Positions 20,283 to 28,239 of a stretch of 64,000 bases of DNA are shown here, piece after piece. The notes under the pieces were generated by a model. That model did not search any database. It was not told where the DNA came from and saw nothing but the letters and a program-made list of their open reading frames with translations. The stretch covers positions 21,234 to 85,233 of the forward strand of contig NZ_MAQA01000016.1 of NCBI RefSeq assembly GCF_001692445.1, in the 5' to 3' direction. Position numbers and translations under genes: made by a program. Origin of the DNA: Oerskovia enterophila (GTDB lineage: Bacteria; Actinomycetota; Actinomycetes; Actinomycetales; Cellulomonadaceae). Within the stretch, counting starts at the first letter, position 1. Each line of letters starts with the position of its first letter.

Positions 20283-20777
20283 GTGGCCCCGGAGGACCGG
20301 GGCGACCTGGGGACGACGGACTGCGGGGCACACGGCATGAGCAACGGGCACAAGGTGATCGACGTCCTGCTGGTCGAGGACGACCCGGGCGACGTCCTGA
20401 TGACGCGCGAGGCGTTCGAGGACCACAAGCTCACGAACCGGCTCTCGGTCGTCAGCGACGGCGTCAGCGCGATGGCCTTCCTGCGCAAGGAGGGGGAGTA
20501 CGCGGACGCGCCGACCCCGGACCTGATCCTCCTGGACCTGAACCTTCCGCGCATGGACGGTCGTGAGGTCCTGGGCGAGCTCAAGTCGGACCCGGCCCTC
20601 CGCCAGATCCCCGTCGTCGTGCTCACGACGTCCGAGGCCGAGGAGGACGTCGTGCGTTCCTACTCGCTGCACGCGAACGCCTACGTGACCAAGCCGGTCG
20701 ACTTCGACCGCTTCATCGACGTGGTCCGTCAGATCGACGACTTCTTCGTCACCGTGGTGCGTCTCCCCGGGCGCTGA
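20283..20777 (+). CDS. Single-domain response regulator (Rcp1-like)
   Basis: 164-residue receiver without an output domain. Acidic pocket LLVEDDPGD, phospho-acceptor Asp85 in [13 protein letters not shown], Thr in [11 protein letters not shown] and Lys in YVTKPVD are all present. The RRs of this group usually pair with kinases that have the ASHDLQEPLRKV phospho-acceptor motif found in the neighbour. The start GTG 20283 is chosen because of the TAGGCT -10 six bases upstream; the internal ATG at 20337 gives a 146-residue protein that begins closer to the domain and has only a weak ribosome binding site. It may serve as a phosphate sink or a relay to the phosphatase. Confidence 0.85.
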   Translation: MAPEDRGDLGTTDCGAHGMSNGHKVIDVLLVEDDPGDVLMTREAFEDHKLTNRLSVVSDGVSAMAFLRKEGEYADAPTPDLILLDLNLPRMDGREVLGELKSDPALRQIPVVVLTTSEAEEDVVRSYSLHANAYVTKPVDFDRFIDVVRQIDDFFVTVVRLPGR

Positions 20778-20815
20778 CCGACCCGGGGCACGGCCCCGGC
20801 CGGTACGGCCTCGGT

Positions 20816-20843
20816 GTGCCCTGTGCCCTGTGCCCTGTGCCCC
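20816..20843 (+). repeat. Heptamer tandem repeat
   Basis: Four copies of GTGCCCT (the last GTGCCCC) in the spacer between the receiver gene and the PAC2 gene. No function apparent; slippage-prone. Confidence 0.85.
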
Positions 20844-21020
20844 GTGCCGGCACGGCTCGCCCGTCGTCGGGACCGAGGTCCCGGCCCGGGAAGGTTCCGA
20901 CGGTGCGTGGTGTTGTCCTGATCGAACCGCCGACGAGCGGCCTGCGTGGACCGGGACGGTCCTCGTGGCTCGTCGCCCGGGGCGGGCGGTACGGATCGCA
21001 CGACGACGGAGGAGCAGCTG

Positions 21021-21968
21021 GTGTTGGACCCACGAGGGATCTACGAGGTGGACGAGGCCGCGGTGGCGCGCGTCCTGCCCGCGGCGACGCATGCACAGGA
21101 GGGGGCCTCGCTCCGCGCGGTCGGCCCGGTCCTGCTGCACTCGGTGCGCGGGTTCGTGGACGCCGGCACGGCCGGCGACCTCGCGGTCGAGCACCTGCTC
21201 GAGGAGTTCGAGGTCACGCGCCTGGTCACGTTCGACGTGGACCAGCTCCTCGACTACCGCTCCAAGCGCGTGACGATGGTCTTCGACGCGGACCGGTGGG
21301 CCTCGTACGACGAGCCGTTCCTTGCGATCGACCACGTGCGCGACGCCGAGGGGACGGGCTTCCTGCTCCTGCACGGTATCGAGCCGGACCTGCAGTGGGA
21401 GCGCGTGGTCGCCGCGCTGCGCGAGCTCGTGGACAGGTTCGACGTCTCGCTCGTCGTCGGATTCCACGGCATCCCCATGGGCATCCCGCACACGCGTCCG
21501 CTCTCGGTGACCGCGCACGCGACCCGGCGCGAGCTGATCGAGGACCACACGTCGTGGTTCGGCACGGTCAAGGTCCCGGGCTCGTTGGCCGCGCTGCTCG
21601 AGCTGCGTCTCGGGGAGTCGGGGCACGACGCCCTGGGCTTCACGGTGCACGTCCCGCACTACCTCGCGCAGTCGCCGTTCCCGCCGGCGGCGGTCGTCGC
21701 GCTCGAGAACGTCCAGCGGTCGACGGGTCTCGACCTGCGCGTCGCGGCGCTCGCGGACGCGTCCCAGGAGGCAGTCCAGGAGGTCGAGCGGCAGATGGCG
21801 GAGTCCGAGGAGGTCACGGCCGTGGTGCGTGCGCTCGAGGAGCAGTACGACGCGTTCGCCCGGTCGGTGGGCCGCACGAGCCTGCTCGCGGACTCCGCTC
21901 CCATCCCGACGGCGGACGAGCTCGGGGCCGAGTTCGAGCGTTTCCTCGCCCAGCAGGGTGGCGAGTGA
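21021..21968 (+). CDS. PAC2-family protein (proteasome-assembly-chaperone-like)
   Basis: 315-residue soluble protein of the PAC2 family, found in archaea and actinobacteria and related by fold to eukaryotic proteasome assembly chaperone 2. Core motifs include GPVLLHSVRGFVDAG near residue 33, VTFDVDQLLDYRSKRV, FLLLHGIEPDLQWER and GFHGIPMGIPHTRP. The C-terminal third is helical and acidic. The GTG at 21021 follows GGAGGAG by six bases; a TTG three bases later is an alternative. No proteasome genes are visible nearby. The function in actinobacteria is unproven. Confidence 0.85.
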   Translation: MLDPRGIYEVDEAAVARVLPAATHAQEGASLRAVGPVLLHSVRGFVDAGTAGDLAVEHLLEEFEVTRLVTFDVDQLLDYRSKRVTMVFDADRWASYDEPFLAIDHVRDAEGTGFLLLHGIEPDLQWERVVAALRELVDRFDVSLVVGFHGIPMGIPHTRPLSVTAHATRRELIEDHTSWFGTVKVPGSLAALLELRLGESGHDALGFTVHVPHYLAQSPFPPAAVVALENVQRSTGLDLRVAALADASQEAVQEVERQMAESEEVTAVVRALEEQYDAFARSVGRTSLLADSAPIPTADELGAEFERFLAQQGGE

Positions 21969-22280
21969 CGGTCCCTCGCGGAGGTTCTGCGGAGGTTGTG
22001 GGGACGAATCACGGTATTTCCCGGCGTTTGACGTGGCGAACCTCACCTTGACCGTGCAAAACTAGGTCTCGTTGCAGTGACGTGCTCGAGACATGCCTTC
22101 GCGTGAACCGGTGTCGACGCAGCAGGATCCCGGTCCGCCGGGGTCGTGCCTGTCCAGCCGGCGGTCGCCACGACCGGAACCACGCGGAGCGGGTCGCGGG
22201 TCCGGCTGCGACGGCTCGATGAACGGGCGAAGGGTCCGTTCGCGGATGTCCCCGGTTGGACAGAAGGTACGAGGAACAGC
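21969..22280 (+). other. 312-bp gene-free leader before the cold-shock gene
   Basis: No gene is seen. It holds a direct repeat GCGGAGGTT at 21978-21986 and 21989-21997 (one helical turn apart), a less GC-rich patch with two TTGAC motifs (22028, 22048) and an AAAACTAGGTCT stretch near 22058. A promoter near 22030-22070 would leave a leader of about 200 nt, as expected for thermosensing csp mRNAs. I cannot fix the promoter. Confidence 0.4.
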
Positions 22281-22484
22281 ATGGCGCAGGGTTCTGTGAA
22301 GTGGTTCAACGCTGAGAAGGGCTATGGGTTCATCGCCCAGGACGACGGCGGAGCCGACGTCTTCGTCCACTACTCGGCGATCGAGGCCCAGGGCTACCGG
22401 TCGCTCGAAGAGGCTCAGCGTGTCGAGTTCGAGATCACCCAGGGGCCCAAGGGCCCGCAGGCGGAGAACGTCCGCCCGCTCTGA
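22281..22484 (+). CDS. Cold-shock protein (CspA family)
   Basis: 67-residue single cold-shock domain that binds single-stranded nucleic acid. Both RNP motifs are intact: [10 protein letters not shown] (RNP1) and [10 protein letters not shown] (RNP2). The start [14 protein letters not shown] is canonical. GAGGAA lies five bases before the ATG. Acts as an RNA chaperone by family knowledge. It is followed by a strong bidirectional hairpin. Confidence 0.95.
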   Translation: MAQGSVKWFNAEKGYGFIAQDDGGADVFVHYSAIEAQGYRSLEEAQRVEFEITQGPKGPQAENVRPL

Positions 22485-22520
22485 TCTCCCTGATCTTCTC
22501 CCGGTTCTCGCGAACCGGAG

Positions 22521-22554
22521 CCGGAGGCCGCACCCTGCAGGGTGCGGCCTCCGG
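22521..22554. terminator. Bidirectional hairpin terminator after the cold-shock gene
   Basis: Perfect 15-bp stem (CCGGAGGCCGCACCC and complement) around a TGCA loop, between convergent genes, ending two bases before the stop of the gene on the minus strand. Confidence 0.8.
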
Positions 22555-22556
22555 TG

Positions 22557-23666
22557 TCATGTGGTCCCAGGCCCGACGGCGTCGCGCGGGACCGCAGCGG
22601 GCGCACCCGGGTGGGTGGCGTCGTCGGGCGCGGAGAGCGGGACGGCGTCCTCGAGCGGCACCGCCGTGCCCGTGAAGCGTCGCACCTCGTCCCCGGTGAG
22701 CAGCGTGGCGGGGACCGGCAGGCTGCGCAGCGCGCGCGCCAGGCCAGGGTCGTCGAGCCCGAACGGTGCGGCCTCGTCGAGCGCGTCGGCGGGGTCGTCG
22801 CGGGCCACCCGGTCGTCGCCGACGGAGGCCGTGTCGTCGACGGGCCGCACGACGACGAGGACGAGGTTCCCGTAGCGGCGGCCCTTGAGCTGACCGGGTT
22901 CGGCGATCAAGCCGACCTGGTCGTGCGCACGGGCGCCCCCCGAGGCGCGGCCGAGCGCTGCGACGGCGGTCGCGAGCTCCCTGCGGACCAGCGCGAGCGG
23001 CGGACGGTCCGCGCAGTTCGCGAGGTAGACCCCGCCAGGGCGCAGGACGCGCAGCGCCTCGCGGACGAAGCCGACGGTCGTGACGTGCGCCGGGGTGGTG
23101 TCGCCCGCGAACACGTCGCGCACGACGACGTCGACGCTCGCGTCCGGCAGCGTCGCGAGCTCTGCCCGGGCGTCTCCGGCGCGCAGGCGGAGCCGGGGTG
23201 CGCGGGGAAGGGCGAACCACTCGCGGACGCGGGCGACGAGGTCGGCGTCGAGGTCCACCGCGATCTGGCGCGAGTCCGGTCGCTCGTGCTCGACGTAGCG
23301 CGCGAGCGTGCACCCTGCGGCGCCCAGGTGCACGACGCGCAGCGACCCCGCCGGGAGGGCCCCCAGGACCGCGGCCATCTGCTGCATGTACTCGAACGTC
23401 AGGAGGCCGGGGTCGGCGAGGTCCAGGTGGGAGCTGGGCACGCCGTTGACCATGAGCGTCACTCCCGTGCTGCCGTCCGGGTCGGGCACCAGCTCGGCCG
23501 TCCCGGTCGAGGTCGGGATCTCGCCCGCCGGGAGCTCGTGGACGCTCTCCGCGCCGCGCGGGCGGGTGCCCCCTCGGGTCCGCCGAGGGGCCGGGGACGG
23601 CTCTGTGGGTGCCGAGGTGGATGCTGAGGAGCGACGGGACGTCCGTCGGGAGGACTTGCGAGGCAT
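22557..23666 (-). CDS. Spermidine-synthase-like methyltransferase-fold protein
   Basis: 369-residue protein. A basic, Ser/Thr/Arg-rich N-terminal tail of about 55 residues is followed by a spermidine-synthase-like core: GVTLMVNGVPSSHLDLADP, LTFEYMQQMAAVL, the nucleotide-binding VVHLGAAGCTLARY, DLDADLVARV, and VDVVVRDVFAGDTTPAHV where polyamine synthases carry the catalytic aspartate. Actinobacterial proteins of this type (often called fused or orphan spermidine synthase-like) may not make polyamines. The ATG at 23666 has TACGGT six bases upstream. No speD-like partner is adjacent. Confidence 0.78.
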   Translation of the reverse strand: MPRKSSRRTSRRSSASTSAPTEPSPAPRRTRGGTRPRGAESVHELPAGEIPTSTGTAELVPDPDGSTGVTLMVNGVPSSHLDLADPGLLTFEYMQQMAAVLGALPAGSLRVVHLGAAGCTLARYVEHERPDSRQIAVDLDADLVARVREWFALPRAPRLRLRAGDARAELATLPDASVDVVVRDVFAGDTTPAHVTTVGFVREALRVLRPGGVYLANCADRPPLALVRRELATAVAALGRASGGARAHDQVGLIAEPGQLKGRRYGNLVLVVVRPVDDTASVGDDRVARDDPADALDEAAPFGLDDPGLARALRSLPVPATLLTGDEVRRFTGTAVPLEDAVPLSAPDDATHPGAPAAVPRDAVGPGTT

Positions 23667-23672
23667 GGGTCC

Positions 23673-23678
23673 ACCGTA
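23673..23678 (-). promoter_or_regulatory. -10 element of leaderless promoter for the spermidine-synthase-like gene
   Basis: TACGGT on the minus strand, six bases before the ATG. Confidence 0.5.
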
Positions 23679-23734
23679 GGGGCATCGCGCCGCCGGGTCG
23701 GCGCCGGACGACAGACGACGCCCACCCGGACGGA

Positions 23735-23764
23735 TTGACTTTCCTCGAACAGGTGTTCGATAGT
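23735..23764 (+). promoter_or_regulatory. SOS promoter: perfect LexA box before the HEPN-dinB operon
   Basis: TTGACT (23735-23740), an 18-base spacer and GATAGT (23759-23764) form the promoter. The spacer and the edge of the -10 contain TCGAAC-AGGT-GTTCGA (23745-23760), a perfect match to the actinobacterial LexA consensus. Confidence 0.85.
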
Positions 23765-23783
23765 TGACTTCGGAGGTGTTGAG

Positions 23784-24224
23784 ATGACTACGCAGCACAG
23801 GGTCTCGCCGGGTGCGGTCGCCCCTGACGTCGCTCGGCTCCTCGCGCGCGCTGATGCGGAGATCATCGCAGCGAGCCTCGCAGCGGACCCCGCAGAGCGG
23901 TTCGTCCACGCCCACCTCGGCGCGCTGCGCGCTGCCGCGGCGGTCGTCGCGCTGCGCGGCAAGCCCTCCTCGCGCTCCCGAGCCCGCTCGGTCTGGGACC
24001 TCCTGGCCGTCGTCGAGCCCGGTCTCGCGGCATGGTCGGTCTACTTCGCGGGTGGGGCGCGCATCCGGGCCGCGGTCGACGCCGGGAGGTTCGACGCGGT
24101 CGACCCTCGGCGTGCCGAGGAGATCATGGTCTGCGCCGAGGACTTCCGCGACGAGGTCGCGATGATCATCGACCCGGACGCCGGGTTCGTCCGGCACCCC
24201 ACGCTCCGGGTCGTGGCCTCGTGA
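23784..24224 (+). CDS. SAV_6107-family HEPN-domain protein
   Basis: 146-residue, alpha-helical protein matching the SAV_6107 HEPN family often found beside dinB in actinobacteria. Key stretches: DVARLLARADAEIIAA, AERFVHAHLGALRAAAAVVA, SVWDLLAVVEPGLAAWSVYFA and a C-terminal FRDEVAMIIDPDAGF. An R-x4-H pattern (Arg39, His44) is present, the sequence type used as the active site by HEPN RNases, although its place in the fold needs checking. GGAGG lies seven bases before the ATG. It is the first gene after a perfect SOS box and is followed 34 bases later by DNA polymerase IV, so it is damage-inducible. Its biochemical role is unknown. Confidence 0.8.
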   Translation: MTTQHRVSPGAVAPDVARLLARADAEIIAASLAADPAERFVHAHLGALRAAAAVVALRGKPSSRSRARSVWDLLAVVEPGLAAWSVYFAGGARIRAAVDAGRFDAVDPRRAEEIMVCAEDFRDEVAMIIDPDAGFVRHPTLRVVAS

Positions 24225-24258
24225 CGAGCCGGCGCGCTCTCGAGCGGGCGGGCGTCCT

Positions 24259-25518
24259 GTGAGCCGCGGCCCGCGTTCTGCCCAGGCGCACCGGGACTGG
24301 GGGACCGACGAGACCGGGTGCTCCGTCCTGCACGTCGACATGGACGCCTTCTTCGCATCGGTCGAGCTCCGCCGTCGGCCAGAGCTGGTCGGGCGCCCCG
24401 TCGTCGTCGGCGGGTCGGAGCGCAGCGTGGTCCTCGCAGCCACGTACGAGGCGCGTGCCTTCGGCGTGCACTCGGCCATGCCCATGGCTCTCGCCCGGAG
24501 GTTGTGCCCGCAGGCCGTCGTGCTCCCCCCTGACCATCTGGCGTACCAGGAGGCCTCGCGTGCGGTGATGGAGATCGTCCACGAGGTCACGGCGCTCGTC
24601 GAGCAGATCAGCATCGACGAGGCGTTCCTCGACGTCAGCGGGGCCCGGCGTCGGCTCGGGGCGCCCACGGCGATCGCGAGGGATCTTCGGGAGCGCGTGC
24701 ACGCAGAGGTCGGCATCACGTGCTCGGTGGGGATCGCCACGACCAAGTTCGTCGCGAAGCTCGCCTCGACGCACGCCAAGCCCGACGGCATGATGCTCGT
24801 CCCCGCCGCCGCGACCGTGCCGTTCCTGCGGACCCTTCCGGTCGGCGCGCTGTGGGGCGTGGGGGAACGGACCGAGAAGCTGCTCGCCGACTGGGGCATC
24901 ACGACCGTCGCGCAGCTCGCGGACACCGAGGTCTCGGCCGTGCAGGCGGCCGTGGGCAAGGCTGCGGGTGCACACCTCCACGACCTCGCGTGGGGCAGGG
25001 ACCCACGTCCCGTCGAGCCCGGGCGTGCAGAACGGAGCATCGGCGCGGAGACGACCTTCGAGCACGACCTGTACGACTCCGCGGTGATCGGCTCGGCGCT
25101 GCTGGGGCTCGCCGACCGCTGCGCCGCGCGGCTGCGGCACCAGGGCTTCGTCGCGCGGACCGTCAGCGTCAAGGTCCGCACGTCCGACTTCCGGACCCTC
25201 ACGCGCTCGAGGACGCTGCGCGCCCCGACGGACGTCGCGCAGGAGATCCACCAGGTGGCCCGCGAGCTCGTGGAGTCGGTCGACCGGCGGGGACTCCCGG
25301 TGCGGCTCGTCGGGGTGCGGGCGGAGAACCTCGAGCCCCGGAGCACGTCGGTGCTCCAGCCCACGCTCGACGAGGCGGTCCAGGAGGAAGCGGGGTCGCG
25401 CCGTGCTGCCGAGGAGACGCTCGACCGGATCCGTGACCGTTTCGGGGTGAATTCCATCGGTCCGGCGTCCACCCGTCGACGCTCGACTACCACCAGGGCA
25501 GATGTCGATCTATCCTGA
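24259..25518 (+). CDS. dinB: DNA polymerase IV (Y-family, DinB)
   Basis: Error-prone translesion polymerase. 419 residues with the catalytic metal ligands Asp27 (LHVDMDAFFASVE) and Asp120-Glu121 (ISIDEAFLDVS), the steric-gate region FFASVE, the helix-hairpin-helix segment LWGVGERTEKLLADWGI and a little-finger domain. The C-terminus carries VLQPTLDEA but no clear QLxLF-type clamp-binding motif at the very end. GTG start; the weak ribosome binding site and the 34-base gap suggest coupling to the HEPN gene. SOS control comes through the upstream LexA box, unlike the constitutive dinB copies known in mycobacteria. Confidence 0.94.
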   Translation: MSRGPRSAQAHRDWGTDETGCSVLHVDMDAFFASVELRRRPELVGRPVVVGGSERSVVLAATYEARAFGVHSAMPMALARRLCPQAVVLPPDHLAYQEASRAVMEIVHEVTALVEQISIDEAFLDVSGARRRLGAPTAIARDLRERVHAEVGITCSVGIATTKFVAKLASTHAKPDGMMLVPAAATVPFLRTLPVGALWGVGERTEKLLADWGITTVAQLADTEVSAVQAAVGKAAGAHLHDLAWGRDPRPVEPGRAERSIGAETTFEHDLYDSAVIGSALLGLADRCAARLRHQGFVARTVSVKVRTSDFRTLTRSRTLRAPTDVAQEIHQVARELVESVDRRGLPVRLVGVRAENLEPRSTSVLQPTLDEAVQEEAGSRRAAEETLDRIRDRFGVNSIGPASTRRRSTTTRADVDLS

Positions 25519-25556
25519 GAGGGACACACTTCAACTGCCGACACCCGGGGGTGCCC

Positions 25557-25961
25557 ATGCCTCTGTCTGAGTACGAGCAGCGCGTACTGGAACAGATGGA
25601 AAGAGCGCTGACCTCGGATGATCCGCGGTTGGCGACAACGCTTCAGTCCACGCCCCGCAAGTCCGGCCTGCGCTACGTCGCGGCCGGGATCGGCGTGGTC
25701 GGCGGACTCCTTCTCCTGGTCGTGGGTGCGGCGACAGCCAATCCCTGGCTCGGTGTCGCGGGGTTCGTCGTGATGTTCGCGGGCGTGGCCTTCGCCTTCT
25801 CGGCACCGCGCAAGCGCGCGAGCGGCCCGGTGGGCGTCGTCGACGGAGACGGGAAGGTCACACCGCCCCGCGGAGCGACCAAGACCTCACCTCCCAGTCA
25901 GGGCTTCCTCACCCGACTGGAAGAGCGCTGGGACCGTCGACGTGAGCAGGGCGGTCGCTGA
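25557..25961 (+). CDS. DUF3040 membrane protein
   Basis: 134 residues. The start MPLSEYEQRVLEQMERAL is the hallmark of actinobacterial DUF3040. Two membrane segments follow (GLRYVAAGIGVVGGLLLLVVG and WLGVAGFVVMFAGVAFAF) and then a charged, probably disordered C-terminus. Function unknown. ATG 25557 is chosen over the in-frame GTG two codons earlier because of family alignment. TATCCT at 25511 could be the -10. The last 53 bases overlap, tail to tail, the end of the transglutaminase gene on the other strand. Confidence 0.85.
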   Translation: MPLSEYEQRVLEQMERALTSDDPRLATTLQSTPRKSGLRYVAAGIGVVGGLLLLVVGAATANPWLGVAGFVVMFAGVAFAFSAPRKRASGPVGVVDGDGKVTPPRGATKTSPPSQGFLTRLEERWDRRREQGGR

Positions 25962-28239
25962 GTCCCTCGCGGACACCGGAGACCACCTGCTCGAGCAGCG
26001 AGGCGAGTGTCTCCGGAGCGGGGGGCTGCCAGGTCCGGGCGTAGCGCTGGGCCTCGACGGCTGACGTGAGCGTGACCAGGGCGTCGGTCGTCGCGACGGG
26101 GAGCTGCCTTCCCGTGCGGGCGACCACCTGAGCGACCACGAGCGCCGGTACGTTGCGCAGCGTCGCCGAGGAAGACCAGCGGATGTCCAGGTCTGCGAGC
26201 TGTTCGGTGAGCTCCGCCCAGGTGCTCTCGACGTCCGGTGTGGGGTCGGGGGCGGTACGACGGCGCGCGATCAGCCACGCGAGCCCTGACAGCACCAGGA
26301 GCACGACCAGCACGCTCCCGCCGATGATCCAGGTCCGCTGCCCGCCGTCCTGCGCAGTACCGGTCCCACCGCTGACGTCGGGAACGGGCCCGGTCGTCGG
26401 CGCCGTGGTGCTGAGCGCGTTCGGGGTCGCGGCGTTCGTCGGGACATCGCCGGGGTCCGCCGGTGCCGGCGCGTTGTTGGAGGCGAGGAGAGGGTCGGCC
26501 CACGAGGGGACCGGACCTGCCTGGACGGCCGGTGTCGGCTCGAAGCGCACCCATCCCTGACCAGGGAAGTAGAGCTCGGGCCATGCGTGCGAGTCCTTGC
26601 CGGTGACCTCGAAGAGGTTGTCGGTCGTCCGCTCGCCGGGCAGGAAGCCGACGGCCATGCGCGCGGGGATCCCGATGGATCGGGCCATCATCGTCATCGA
26701 GGTCGCGAACTGCACGCAATAGCCCTGACGGTCCTGCAGGAAGTTCCACACCGTGTCGTCGGTCTGACCGTCCGGGACCTCTGTCGAGTAGGTGAACCGG
26801 CTCCCGTCACGGAAGTAGGACTGCAGCGCGACGGCCGCGTCGTAGCGGTTGCTCGTGTCCGCGGTGATCTCGGTGGCGAGGGCGCGGATGTCCTCCTGGT
26901 GAGAGGAGGCCGGGACCTCGAGCAGGTTCGGGTCGTCGAGGTCACCACCTTCGCTGGTGCGCAGCGCCTGGGCGGTCAGGTCGCGCGGGTGGACGACGAA
27001 GGAGTACTCCATCCCCGGCTCGGTCGCCTCGTTGCCCGTCACCTCGTCGCGGGCGTCGTCGTAGAACCACTCGCCCGGGGCGGTGATCGTTCGAGGTTCG
27101 GTCGGCAGGACGAGCCGTTCGTCGCGCAGGGTCCGGAGCGTGACGTCGACCTGGCGGGGCTCACCGACGCCGCCGATCCCCGCGTCGTCGGGCCACAGGA
27201 TGTTCGACTCCTCGACCTGGGGACCCTGGCGGGTGTCACCACGTCGCCAGTTGCGCCCGTCGAACCCGGTCAGGGTGAACATCCGCAGGGGACCGACGTC
27301 CGTGCTGCTGGTGTCGTTGGCCCGGTCCTCGGGGAACTCGTAGGTGAGGGCGACCTCTTCCGAGCGGGCCTTGAGGTTGCTCTCCATGTCGAGGTCGCTG
27401 GCCAGACGCACGGTGGGGCCCGCGCTCGTGAAGAAGGCGGTCCACGGTGACCGGACGATCTGGGGGAGCGCGCCCGCAGCGGATCCCGCGACGAGGGCGA
27501 CGAGGGCGATCGCGAGCGTTGCGGCGAGCGTGGTGCTCGCGCGCAGCGCGCGGGTGGCGCGGTCGGGGGGACGGACGCTCGAGGCGGAGGTCGTGGTCCG
27601 GCGGACGGCCCGATGCGGGTTGTCGACGGCGACGAGCAGGAGCAGGGCCGTGACCGTGACGACGAAGACGACGGGCGGGACCGAGCCCTCGATGACCAGC
27701 GGAGGGATCCACAGGGCCAGCAGGGGCAGGCCGGCGGCGGCGGGCAGCCGCAGACCACCCGCTATCAGGTCGGTCAGGAGGAAGACGAGCGCGGCACCGC
27801 CGACCGCGATGAGGACGAGGGGGAACGACGGTTCGATCGGTGAGGTCTCGGTGGCGATGAGCTGTCGACCGGCCGCGAACCGAGCGAGCACCCTGTCGAG
27901 GCTCGCGCTGCTGATCGCCAGGTCGATCCCTCGGGACGTGACCCCTCCGAAGAGGGCCAGCAGGCCCCAGACGCCGACGAGCAGGCCTGCGAGAGTGGGG
28001 ACGAGCGAGCGTGCGCGTGCCACCGACGCGGAGGGCCGCGTCTCGAGGAGAGCGCGGGTCGCCCACGTGACCAGTCCGAGGACCAGCAGGAAGGAGCTAC
28101 CGGTGCGGGTCCACGGCCCGGGCCCGATCAGCACTGTCAGGGCGTGGAAGGACGCGACGGTCGCGACCAGGACCAGGACGGTGGTGGCCGTGGTCCGCGA
28201 CAGGTCGGCGCGCCGGGTGCTGACGGTCGGGGTGGTCAC
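25909..28239 (-). CDS. Transglutaminase-like membrane protein (DUF3488/TgpA type)
   Basis: 776-residue polytopic protein. Five to seven N-terminal membrane segments (residues about 15-280) are followed by an extracytoplasmic region with a transglutaminase-core domain: Cys508 in RQGYCVQFATSM, His in GKDSHAWPELYF, and the WVRFEPTP strand. A further membrane segment ([21 protein letters not shown]) and a cytoplasmic DUF4129-like tail close the protein. GTG 28239 overlaps the DUF58 stop (GTGA) and has GGAGGAG upstream. Genes of this type travel with MoxR and DUF58 genes; a role in envelope protein processing is inferred. A possible substrate is not visible. Confidence 0.88.
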   Translation of the reverse strand: MTTPTVSTRRADLSRTTATTVLVLVATVASFHALTVLIGPGPWTRTGSSFLLVLGLVTWATRALLETRPSASVARARSLVPTLAGLLVGVWGLLALFGGVTSRGIDLAISSASLDRVLARFAAGRQLIATETSPIEPSFPLVLIAVGGAALVFLLTDLIAGGLRLPAAAGLPLLALWIPPLVIEGSVPPVVFVVTVTALLLLVAVDNPHRAVRRTTTSASSVRPPDRATRALRASTTLAATLAIALVALVAGSAAGALPQIVRSPWTAFFTSAGPTVRLASDLDMESNLKARSEEVALTYEFPEDRANDTSSTDVGPLRMFTLTGFDGRNWRRGDTRQGPQVEESNILWPDDAGIGGVGEPRQVDVTLRTLRDERLVLPTEPRTITAPGEWFYDDARDEVTGNEATEPGMEYSFVVHPRDLTAQALRTSEGGDLDDPNLLEVPASSHQEDIRALATEITADTSNRYDAAVALQSYFRDGSRFTYSTEVPDGQTDDTVWNFLQDRQGYCVQFATSMTMMARSIGIPARMAVGFLPGERTTDNLFEVTGKDSHAWPELYFPGQGWVRFEPTPAVQAGPVPSWADPLLASNNAPAPADPGDVPTNAATPNALSTTAPTTGPVPDVSGGTGTAQDGGQRTWIIGGSVLVVLLVLSGLAWLIARRRTAPDPTPDVESTWAELTEQLADLDIRWSSSATLRNVPALVVAQVVARTGRQLPVATTDALVTLTSAVEAQRYARTWQPPAPETLASLLEQVVSGVREGLSDRPAHVDGPSALPVG

